A stretch of 64,000 nt of DNA, from the NCBI GenBank assembly GCA_015259125.1, contig JABZGR010000001.1, forward strand, positions 1-64,000. Reading direction: 5' to 3'. Below, in pieces: positions 51,095-58,330 of this stretch; position 1 is the stretch's first letter; every line of letters starts with the position of its first letter. The stretch is from Alloprevotella tannerae. Lineage in GTDB: Bacteria; Bacteroidota; Bacteroidia; Bacteroidales; Bacteroidaceae. The notes under the pieces are model-generated. The model searched no databases. It had not been told where the DNA came from and saw only the letters and a list, made by a program, of their open reading frames with translations. The position numbers were made by a program, and so were the translations under genes.

Positions 51095-53013
51095 TGCTTT
51101 GGAGTTTTATCGCCCTTGCGCTTTAGATTCTTCATGTGCGCCGAGGGCTGTTCGTTCTTATTTGTAGCTTGACGCAGGCCGGTGGGTTTCTGAGCCGTGA
51201 GCGGCCATTGCTTGATGTTCCAAGCTTGATCCGTATCCCAGTTGGCTCGCACTTCGATGGCCTGCGGATAATAATAGACGGCCTCGGGCTGTCGCCGCTG
51301 CTCGTAATCGCCGGTGTCCCACTGGTTGTTGCCGTTTGCGTCAAAGAAGCAGCGCAAAAAGTATTTGCCGGGCTTCAGATAATAGAAGTCGGCCCGTCCC
51401 GCGTCAACGCGCACTTGGCGAACGATTTCTTTTTCCGATTGCAGGAGTTGGACGATGGTAGTCGAGTCGGCATTGGTCAGCGTCACAAACAGACTGCCCA
51501 TTTCATCGGACTTAGCGATCGAGAAATCGCGCTGCAGCGGCTTGTTAACCATTCCGCTCAGTCCGACGACGGCTGCAGAATCGACGACGATACGATACTG
51601 CTGCCCCGGCCTCCACGATCCGAGCAGCGTATAGCGCAGCAGTTGGCGGCGCTCCAAAATAAAGGGGACGGCATGCAAGTTGCTATCTTTGCGGAGGAAG
51701 AGGTGAAACTTCGTCGTGTCGACTTGGACGAGTGGCTCTGCGGGCAGAAAATCGATATTCTTATTGGGCGGAAGCGGATTTTCAAACTTCTCGTTGAAAT
51801 TCAAATGGGCCACGGGTGGCTGCTCGCGCGAATAATCGCCTTTCTTGTGGCGGCGCTCCAATTCTTTTTCCCAGCGCGCCTTTTCCGCCGCCTGCTGTTG
51901 GGCCAAACGGGCATTGGTCAAGCGGGGTACGATTTCGAGTGTGTCGCTACGAAGATAGTTGACGCCGGTAGAGTCGTTAGTCGCCATATATGAATACAGC
52001 ATACGCAGCGAGTCGATCGCAGCAACTTCGCGCCGACTTATCCAATATGTAATTGTGTCGTTGCCAGCCGAACGCTGCTCTATAAAAGCATCTTTTGCGT
52101 CGAAGTTGAGCCCGCGCACGGTCGGAATTTCCTTGGAGGGAGCGGTAAAATAGACAGTAAAAGACTCCGGCCGCGCCCGCACGGTCTTAAGCAGTGCGCG
52201 GGGCTGATCTGCTCCGCGAAAAGCCAGCAGAACAACGTCGTCGGGCAGATAATGGGTGTAAGAAATTGTACGAATAGAATCATAGCGCACAGTATCGGCC
52301 CACAAAGTATCGTTGCGCGTATCGGCAAACGAACTCGGCTTGATCTCTTGCGTGCTAAAAGCTATTTCTTCGCCACGACTGTATTTGAAATCTCCGTCGC
52401 GGTCGCTCAAAGCGTAGATGCGATAAGTGCCGGGCGCCACGCCTTTAATCGAAAAGTGGCCGCGCTCATCAGTGCGGGCGACGCGGTCGAAGGGGAGTTT
52501 GCTGAAAGCCGTATCAGACAAGTTGTGGTGCAAACCAACTAAGATACCTTTGACCGGGTTTAAGTCGGCCGCGTTAAGCACATTGCCCGCCACTTCCATC
52601 GTATCGACCGACTCGCCCGTAGAGAAATAATAAGTGAAATTGCCCAAAGGATTGCCTTCCGTAGCGTCCTTGATCGCATCAGAAAAGTCGATCGTGTAAG
52701 TCGTATTTGGGAGCAGCGAATCAACCAGTTCGACGGTGATGCGCTTCCCTGAAATCTTAATCTCCGGCTGCTCGTGTTGCGGCGGCGAAACGACGATCTT
52801 TTCGCTCGGATTCTCTACTTTAATGGCCTCGCTAAAGCCCAAAGTCACTTTTTTTATCTTCTTGACGTCGCGCTCCCCCATCTGCGGCGAGAGCAGAGTA
52901 ACCGTTGGCGGCGTCTCATCATAAGGTCCGCCGTCGGGCCCTTGACCGGGATTGGCGCAAGCGGCAACGAGCGCACACATGATTATATAATAGAGGAGCG
53001 AAAGGGGCTTCAT
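51091..53013 (-). CDS. lipoprotein with bacterial Ig-like (Big_5) and carboxypeptidase-regulatory-like domains
   Basis: 640 residues. The lipoprotein signal ends in LVAACANPG (Cys19). Residues ~35-130 form a SbsA-type Ig-like domain (PPTVTLLSPQMGERDVKKIK, VTLGFSEAIKV, PNTTYTIDFSDAIKDATEGN). Residues ~140-225 form a prealbumin-like domain (AGNVLNAADLNPVKGILVGL, RTDERGHFSIKGVAPGTYRIYALSD.DGD). The remaining ~400 residues are beta-rich, with a second GKYFLRCFFDANGNNQWDTGDY segment near 575. Widespread conserved Bacteroidales envelope lipoprotein of unknown role. 13 bp after gh3, overlaps the DUF3108 gene. Confidence 0.82.
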   Translation of the reverse strand: MKPLSLLYYIIMCALVAACANPGQGPDGGPYDETPPTVTLLSPQMGERDVKKIKKVTLGFSEAIKVENPSEKIVVSPPQHEQPEIKISGKRITVELVDSLLPNTTYTIDFSDAIKDATEGNPLGNFTYYFSTGESVDTMEVAGNVLNAADLNPVKGILVGLHHNLSDTAFSKLPFDRVARTDERGHFSIKGVAPGTYRIYALSDRDGDFKYSRGEEIAFSTQEIKPSSFADTRNDTLWADTVRYDSIRTISYTHYLPDDVVLLAFRGADQPRALLKTVRARPESFTVYFTAPSKEIPTVRGLNFDAKDAFIEQRSAGNDTITYWISRREVAAIDSLRMLYSYMATNDSTGVNYLRSDTLEIVPRLTNARLAQQQAAEKARWEKELERRHKKGDYSREQPPVAHLNFNEKFENPLPPNKNIDFLPAEPLVQVDTTKFHLFLRKDSNLHAVPFILERRQLLRYTLLGSWRPGQQYRIVVDSAAVVGLSGMVNKPLQRDFSIAKSDEMGSLFVTLTNADSTTIVQLLQSEKEIVRQVRVDAGRADFYYLKPGKYFLRCFFDANGNNQWDTGDYEQRRQPEAVYYYPQAIEVRANWDTDQAWNIKQWPLTAQKPTGLRQATNKNEQPSAHMKNLKRKGDKTPKQ

Positions 53014-53026
53014 AGGGCTGAAAAGT

Positions 53027-54592
53027 TTAGCTGTGAGCAGGCGCTACGGCATCGCCGCCACGCGCTGCGCGCTCGGCGAGCATCTCTGCATTAAGCTGAA
53101 GGATTTCGTCGATGACGTTTCGATTATTGCTTAAGCGCGGCACTTTATGCTGCCCGCCGAGTTTGCCTTTTCTGCGTAGCCATTCATCGAAAAGCCCGCG
53201 TTCGGCTACGATTACTTCGAGCGGCTGGAGCGTTATACTCTTATCGCGCTTAGCTTCATAATCGGAATTGAGGTGTTGCAAAGTTTCATCGAGAATGCGC
53301 GCGAAATGGTCGCGATTTTCCGGCTCGCGCGCAAAGTCAATCACCCATTGGTGGCGACATTTCGCACGCTCGTCCATATAAACCGGCGCGGCGGTATAAT
53401 CTTTTACGACGGCGCCGGACTGCCGACAAGCTTCAGCCAAGCCGCGCTCAGCATTATCTACGATCAATTCCTCACCAAAGGCATTGATAAAGCTCTTTGT
53501 GCGCCCCGTAATCACGAATTTATAAGGATTGCGCGAAGTAAACTTGACGGTATCTCCAATCATATAGCGCCAAAGTCCGCCGGAAGTCGTAATGAGCAAG
53601 GCATAGTTGCGCCCGGTCTCGATGGCCCATAAGGGAAGTATAGTGGGGTCGGTCGAATCTACCTCCTCAAGCGGAATAAATTCGTAGAACACGCCGTAAT
53701 CCAGCATCAAGAGCATCGCCACATCGCTCGGATCGTCTTGTAAACCAAAGAAGCCTTCACTGGCATTATAGGTCTCCATATAATGCATTGACGGCGTGGG
53801 CAGCAATTGCCGGTAAAGCTCGCGATAAGGCGTGAAAGCGATGCCGCCGTGAAAGAAAACTTCCAGATTGGGCCACACTTCGGCAAGATTGTCTTTACCT
53901 GACAACTCGATGACGCGTTGCAAGACGCTCAACATCCACGACGGAACGCCACTGATACTCGTTATGTTTTTATGGAGCGACTCGCGGGCGATGCGATCGC
54001 GCTTCTCTTCAAAATCGGCCAGCAGCGCGGTATGCTTATTCGGCACACGAAGCAGATTAACCAAGGGATTGATGTTTTCAATTAAGATGGCACTGAGATC
54101 ACCTACGATGGAGTGCGGCGTATTATAGTTGGGCGCGTGACTACCGCCGAGAATCAAGCCCCGACCCGAGAAAAAGTTGCTCGAGGGATGATTATGAAGA
54201 TACAAAACCACCGCATCGCGACCGCCGGCATAGTGCGTATCGTGCAAACCCGCTTTCGTCACGGGGATAAACTTACTCTTGTCGTTCGTTGTCCCCGAAG
54301 ATTTGGCATACCATTTAACCTTGCCCGGCCAGAGCAGGTCTCGCTCGCCGTGGCGCATCTTATCGATGTCGTCTTTCAAGTCTTCGTAAGTACTAACCCT
54401 AACTTGTCTGGCGAAATCATCGTAGGAGTCGATGTCTTCAAAAGCATTTCTATGGCCGAAAGCCGTATCTTCTGCCGTCCGAATCAATTTGGATAGGACG
54501 CGGCGTTGGATTTCCTCGGCCGCCTCGGCATAGCGATCTATAGCAGCCTTGCGCTGCGCGAAAAAAGGACGTATATAGCGGGTCAAGCCCAT
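53027..54592 (-). CDS. GH3 superfamily acyl-adenylate-type synthetase
   Basis: 521 residues from the ATG at 54592; the longer frame to 54679 runs through the promoter and is rejected. GH3 signatures: KWYAKSSGTTNDKSKFIPVT (the ATP-binding SSGTT...K loop), GRGLILGGSH, YNASEGFFGLQDDP, LWRYMIGDTVKFTSRNPYKF and the ITGRTKSFINAFGEEL loop before the C-terminal domain. Plant GH3 enzymes join acids to amino acids through an acyl-adenylate; bacterial members are uncharacterised. First gene of an operon with two envelope proteins, so an envelope-related acyl-amide product is possible (inference). Confidence 0.88.
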   Translation of the reverse strand: MGLTRYIRPFFAQRKAAIDRYAEAAEEIQRRVLSKLIRTAEDTAFGHRNAFEDIDSYDDFARQVRVSTYEDLKDDIDKMRHGERDLLWPGKVKWYAKSSGTTNDKSKFIPVTKAGLHDTHYAGGRDAVVLYLHNHPSSNFFSGRGLILGGSHAPNYNTPHSIVGDLSAILIENINPLVNLLRVPNKHTALLADFEEKRDRIARESLHKNITSISGVPSWMLSVLQRVIELSGKDNLAEVWPNLEVFFHGGIAFTPYRELYRQLLPTPSMHYMETYNASEGFFGLQDDPSDVAMLLMLDYGVFYEFIPLEEVDSTDPTILPLWAIETGRNYALLITTSGGLWRYMIGDTVKFTSRNPYKFVITGRTKSFINAFGEELIVDNAERGLAEACRQSGAVVKDYTAAPVYMDERAKCRHQWVIDFAREPENRDHFARILDETLQHLNSDYEAKRDKSITLQPLEVIVAERGLFDEWLRRKGKLGGQHKVPRLSNNRNVIDEILQLNAEMLAERAARGGDAVAPAHS

Positions 54593-54616
54593 TCGTTTGA
54601 TTGTTCTGATTTGTGG

Positions 54617-54648
54617 CAAAATTACCACAAGAGGGGGGATAAGCCAAA
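54617..54648 (-). promoter_or_regulatory. promoter of the gh3 operon
   Basis: On the minus strand TTTG (54648-54645), 20-base spacer, TAATTTTG (54624-54617). Exact consensus match. Confidence 0.8.
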
Positions 54649-54904
54649 GAATTTGCGCTTTTTTAGCGAGAAGCCACACTTTCCACCACGTTTGTCAAGG
54701 CTGAAAACGGAAAAAACAGGCGACAGAGGCAGCAAGCGTTGGCGGAGAAAATATAAAAGTGTAGCGAGAGCAATGAAAAATCAGTGGCCTACCAACAGAA
54801 ATAAAATATTCTATGCGCAGACATATAAGTCTAATGGCCAAGCACATACGTACCTACAACTGCACTTTGATTAGTAAACTAAAGGAACTAAACGATTTCT
54901 TAGC

Positions 54905-56080
54905 CCACAAGCCCCAAGGCTTGGTCTTTTACGCTTTCCGCCGGCGGACATTCGCTTATTTTTGAAAGACCAACCCTATGGGGTTGTCAATTAACCTATG
55001 ATCCGAGGCAGCGTTGACGTTGCACGTCAACACTGCCCTACCAAAAGACTAACCCCGATGGGGTTATTGGTGGGTGAAAGTGCGCGGTGAGCGGGCGATT
55101 TTGGGTCAAAGGTTTTACCATCAAATAAGCCAATGATCGCAAAACAATTACCAACTCAATTCAACAAAGCTCACTCCCGCACCGCAAGCCCTTAGGCTTG
55201 GTCTCTTGGCAGGGCAGGCGTTGGAGCAAAGCGACAACCCTGCCACGATGCGTCGCAAAAGGGCAACCCCTTAGGGTTGGTCATTCAAAATCATCCGCAT
55301 ATATCAATGGATATGTTCAGAAAAACTCAATCACCAAAGCTTACACACACCCAACAAGCCTTTAACCTTGGTCTTTGATGGTTTCCGCCGGCGTTGGTTG
55401 GCTCGTTTTGAGAGACCAACCCTAAGGGCTTGACTTTACCGCTACTTACTGATGCAGGGTTGACGATTTGTGTCAACCCTGCCCTACCAAAAGACTAACC
55501 CCAATGGGGTTATTGGAGGGTGAAACTATGCGGGAACGATACAAATTCACGCGGAAAACCAATACGCGTATACGTGTTATTGAGCCCAAGCAATTATAAA
55601 CTCGAATGTAAACGCGCAAAACATCCCCAACAAGCCCTTAGGCTTGGTCTTTTGGCAGGGCAGGCGTTGGAGCGAAGCGACAACCCTGCCATAGTCCACC
55701 ACAAAAATGCAACCCCTTAGGGTTGGTCTTTCAAGATGTCCGCTAATAGGCGTGTAAATACACAGATAAACCCAAACCACCAAAGCTCATCCCCGTGACG
55801 CAAGCCCTTAGGCTTGGTCTCTTGGCAGGGCAGGCGTTGGAGCGGAGCGACAACCCTGCCATAGTCCGCCACAAAAATGCAACCCCTTAGGGTTGATCTT
55901 TCAAAATGTCCGCTAATAGCCGTTTGAACATGCTGATAAATTAAACCACCAAAGCCCACCCCCGCAAAACAAGCCCTTAGGCTTGGTCTTTTGGCAGGGC
56001 AGGTGTTGGAACGAAGTGACAACCCTGCCATAGTTCGCCGTGAGAGGGCAACCCCTTAGGGTTGGTCTTTCAAAATTGTC
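54905..56080. repeat. cluster of six three-hairpin elements
   Basis: Elements at about 54963-55069, 55186-55290, 55409-55516, 55630-55735, 55801-55906 and 55970-56075, plus two end-hairpin fragments at 54908-54930 and 55352-55374. Each has an outer hairpin (CAAGCC-CTTA-GGCTTG or AACCCC-NNN-GGGGTT), a central hairpin and another outer hairpin (CAACCC-CTTA-GGGTTG), each outer one followed by a GTCTTT-type motif. Orientation varies. No gene is present in this stretch. Confidence 0.85.
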
Positions 56081-56135
56081 CTTGTCTCAGCCAAGATGCA
56101 AGCTGTTCAGGGGATTCTTCGGGTATTTCGGGGCG

Positions 56136-56167
56136 TTTGGTCGGCTCAATAGAATTGCTTACCTTTG
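56136..56167 (+). promoter_or_regulatory. promoter of the HU-like gene
   Basis: TTTG (56136-56139), 20-base spacer, TACCTTTG (56160-56167). Exact consensus match; ~54-nt leader. Confidence 0.8.
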
Positions 56168-56227
56168 CATACGCAAGGGCGAGGAGCGTCCTTGGTTATA
56201 TTATTCATCTATTAAATCTATACCACA

Positions 56228-56638
56228 ATGATTAAATTCGTTATTAGAGCGAAGAAAAATCCGCTCAAAAAAGATCAAGTAAAATTTTATCCGCAGATGG
56301 CGCCGGGCGTGCCCGTGATGTTGCGCACGATTGTCGGGCGCATCGAGAAGCGTTCGGGCGTATCTTCTGCCTCCGTCAAGGCGGTGTTGGATGCCCTGCA
56401 ATATGAGATTCTCCAAACACTCTCCGATGGTAATTCGGTTCGCTTAGGAGATCTTGGTTCTTTTCGCCTCACGATGCACGGCGAGGGCGTAACGACGGCG
56501 AAAGAGGCAAAGGAAAAAGGGGCGAATCTCATTAAGCGCGTGAGTGTGCGGTTTACGAAAAGCAGTACGATGCGTATGGCACTTGACAAGCGCAACTTAA
56601 TCTTCGGTGCGCAGGACGATATTCGGAATGCGAAGTAG
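56228..56638 (+). CDS. HU-like DNA-binding protein (HU/IHF family, Bacteroidales type)
   Basis: 136 residues, longer than classical HU (90). Starts MIKFVIRAKKNPLKKDQVKFYPQ, a beta extension seen in Bacteroidales HU-like proteins, then the HU core (~30-125): IVGRIEKRSGVSSASVKAVLDALQYEILQTLSDGNSVRLGDLGSFRL. The typical arm is shortened to MHGEGVTTAKEAKEKGANLI. Bends or coats DNA in the nucleoid or with mobile elements. It lies between two groups of three-hairpin repeats and has its own strong promoter. Confidence 0.85.
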   Translation: MIKFVIRAKKNPLKKDQVKFYPQMAPGVPVMLRTIVGRIEKRSGVSSASVKAVLDALQYEILQTLSDGNSVRLGDLGSFRLTMHGEGVTTAKEAKEKGANLIKRVSVRFTKSSTMRMALDKRNLIFGAQDDIRNAK

Positions 56639-56776
56639 GTGAAGAGGAGGCACAGCGTAGTGCCGGCAAAAAAATTACATTTAGCAAAGGCCGCGTTTCC
56701 GTTTTCGGGAGCGCGGCTTTTTCGTGCTTTGTCAAAAAAAGGCCGTTTTTCGGCGGTGCAGGGATAGGGATTAGTC

Positions 56777-56886
56777 AAACTTTCACCTATGATCGGAAAA
56801 AGTTTCTTAGGTGAAAGTTGAAACGGTCTTATAGGCAAATTAAAATTGTCTTATAAGAGAAATTTTCCGATCATAGGTGAAAGTTT
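56777..56886. repeat. perfect 24-bp inverted repeat around a 62-bp centre
   Basis: 56777-56800 (AAACTTTCACCTATGATCGG + AAAA) is the exact reverse complement of 56863-56886. The centre also repeats GTCTTATA (56827 and 56849) and TTAGGTGAAAGTT, a variant of the arm. Could be a small non-autonomous element or a large stem-loop downstream of the HU-like gene. Confidence 0.85.
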
Positions 56887-56934
56887 GGCGGAGGTGCGTA
56901 GTGGGTTGCGACGGGGTGGTTTATTCGGCATTTT

Positions 56935-56969
56935 TATAGCCGAATATGCGATGAAACCGCGGTTTTTTG
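56935..56969. repeat. 35-bp direct repeat, copy 1
   Basis: TATAGCCGAATATGCGATGA followed by AACCGCGGTTTTTTG; near-identical copy at 57338-57372. Confidence 0.8.
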
Positions 56970-57009
56970 AATAATTTTGTTTTTGTGTTGATGCATTTTC
57001 GCTTGTTTT

Positions 57010-57114
57010 TGAAAGACCAACCCTAAGGGGTTGGCATTTTTACGGGGCTTCGAGGCAGGGTTGACGCATCGCGTCAACCCTGCCCTACCAAAAGACTAAC
57101 CCCGATGGGGTTAT
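57010..57114. repeat. three-hairpin element, isolated copy
   Basis: Same family as the 54.9-56.1 kb cluster, with a perfect central stem CAGGGTTGACG / CGTCAACCCTG. Opposite orientation to most cluster copies. Confidence 0.85.
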
Positions 57115-57337
57115 TTTTGGATGAAATTGCACGGCAAAATGGATGTTTGGGATAGTATTATGCCATTTGGTTAGGTGCAGAACAGAAAGATTGAGGTTGT
57201 TCGGGGATTGATTGCGCTTGCAGGCGAGGATTTTTGAGTTGTGAATTGTCACTTTTATACGCATAATAATGTCTTAGTTGTGCTTTATTGAGATGGAAGA
57301 GTGCAGCCTTAAAATAAGGATGCTGAAGAAGGTCTTC

Positions 57338-57372
57338 TATAGCCAAATATGCGATGAAACCGCCGTTTTTTG
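57338..57372. repeat. 35-bp direct repeat, copy 2
   Basis: Two differences from the copy at 56935-56969; the three-hairpin element at 57010-57114 lies between the copies. Confidence 0.8.
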
Positions 57373-57813
57373 CACTTTTTTTCGTTTTTTGCTTGTATTT
57401 TTTGTGGTAAAAACGGAGGAAAATACCTAAGGAAGAGGATTTTTTAGGTTATTCGACCCCATTTTGAGGCGAATGATCTGTGTCTTTTCGTCTATCCATC
57501 AAACTTATTTGGGGGATCTTGTGGGCGCACAATGCATTGTAAACGATTGAATATAAACATATAACACACTTTGATTATTCTTGAAAGATCGCCAAATTTG
57601 GATGGCCGAACGGGAAGCCGGGGCACTGATAAATGCTCATTTTTGTTTGGAAATAGTCTCCTATTTTCAGGACTATGAAATTGCGAGTATTTCAAGCAAA
57701 AAAAGTTTGAAGAAAATTGCTGAAGAGCTGAATTTTCTTTTTCACATTTGTTTACATGTGATGCGTTTTTGAGACTACTTTTGTTCATTATCAGCGATTT
57801 AAGGTATACCCCA

Positions 57814-57889
57814 TGTCCGATTAGAGCAAGTCGGCAAAAATGAAAAATGTCCGATTAGAGCATATTTTTGTCCGATTAGAGCAAGTCGG
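57814..57889. promoter_or_regulatory. three direct copies of TGTCCGATTAGAGCA
   Basis: Copies at 57814, 57848 and 57869; the first and third continue AGTCGG. They stand 50-125 bp before the small gene at 57938, so they look like operator or iteron-type sites. A GAACTTTG -7-like sequence follows at 57908. Confidence 0.6.
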
Positions 57890-57937
57890 TTGGGGCTAAA
57901 TCGGCCGAACTTTGCCATAGTCAAGCAGAGAAAATCA

Positions 57938-58171
57938 ATGACCGCATTCAAAAACGACAAACAATCGAAAAAAAGTTCGCAAGAACGTCAAGCGGCCGCG
58001 CAACGCTTTTTGGAAGATCGTTTGGCGAGTTTGGAGACGATCAGAGATATAGTCAATGCAGAATTGGATCGGCGCAAAAAAGCGTTTCAGACTCATGCCA
58101 ACGATGTGCACCGGCGGCCACCTGCGAAGCGGTGCAAGTTGGAAGAATGGTTGGACAAATTGTGGGAGTGA
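57938..58171 (+). CDS. small charged protein of unknown function
   Basis: 77 residues from the ATG at 57938; the longer frame to 57890 would include promoter-like sequence. Highly charged and probably helical (SSQERQAAAQRFLEDRLASL, ETIRDIVNAELDRRKKAFQ), with a basic stretch RRPPAKRCKLEEWLDKLWE at the end. No signal or membrane segment. Not recognised. The DNA-binding look and the direct repeats upstream suggest an autoregulated small regulator, but this is only inference. Confidence 0.5.
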   Translation: MTAFKNDKQSKKSSQERQAAAQRFLEDRLASLETIRDIVNAELDRRKKAFQTHANDVHRRPPAKRCKLEEWLDKLWE

Positions 58172-58330
58172 GGCGCGACGACCGATCTATAATAGGTGTG
58201 AACAGGATGTGCCGCTCCTTTGCCACTCAAAGAATATACAAGTAGTACAAGCAATACAATAAAAACCAACGCCCGGGCCTTCGATACGGCGTTGCTCTGA
58301 GAGGAGATTCAACAGGGAGGCTTATATATT

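Larger units (their letters stand above)
56887..57813. other. intergenic region with repeats
   Basis: No gene supported with confidence. A 62-codon minus-strand frame (57158-57346) partly overlaps repeat copy 2 and is doubtful. Confidence 0.45.

Noticed and set aside
57158..57346. 62-codon minus-strand frame
   Set aside because: Overlaps a 35-bp repeat copy, has no promoter or recognisable domain; at best a gene fragment.
57492..57788. Overlapping frames on both strands in AT-rich DNA
   Set aside because: Neither has a convincing start site, promoter or family pattern.
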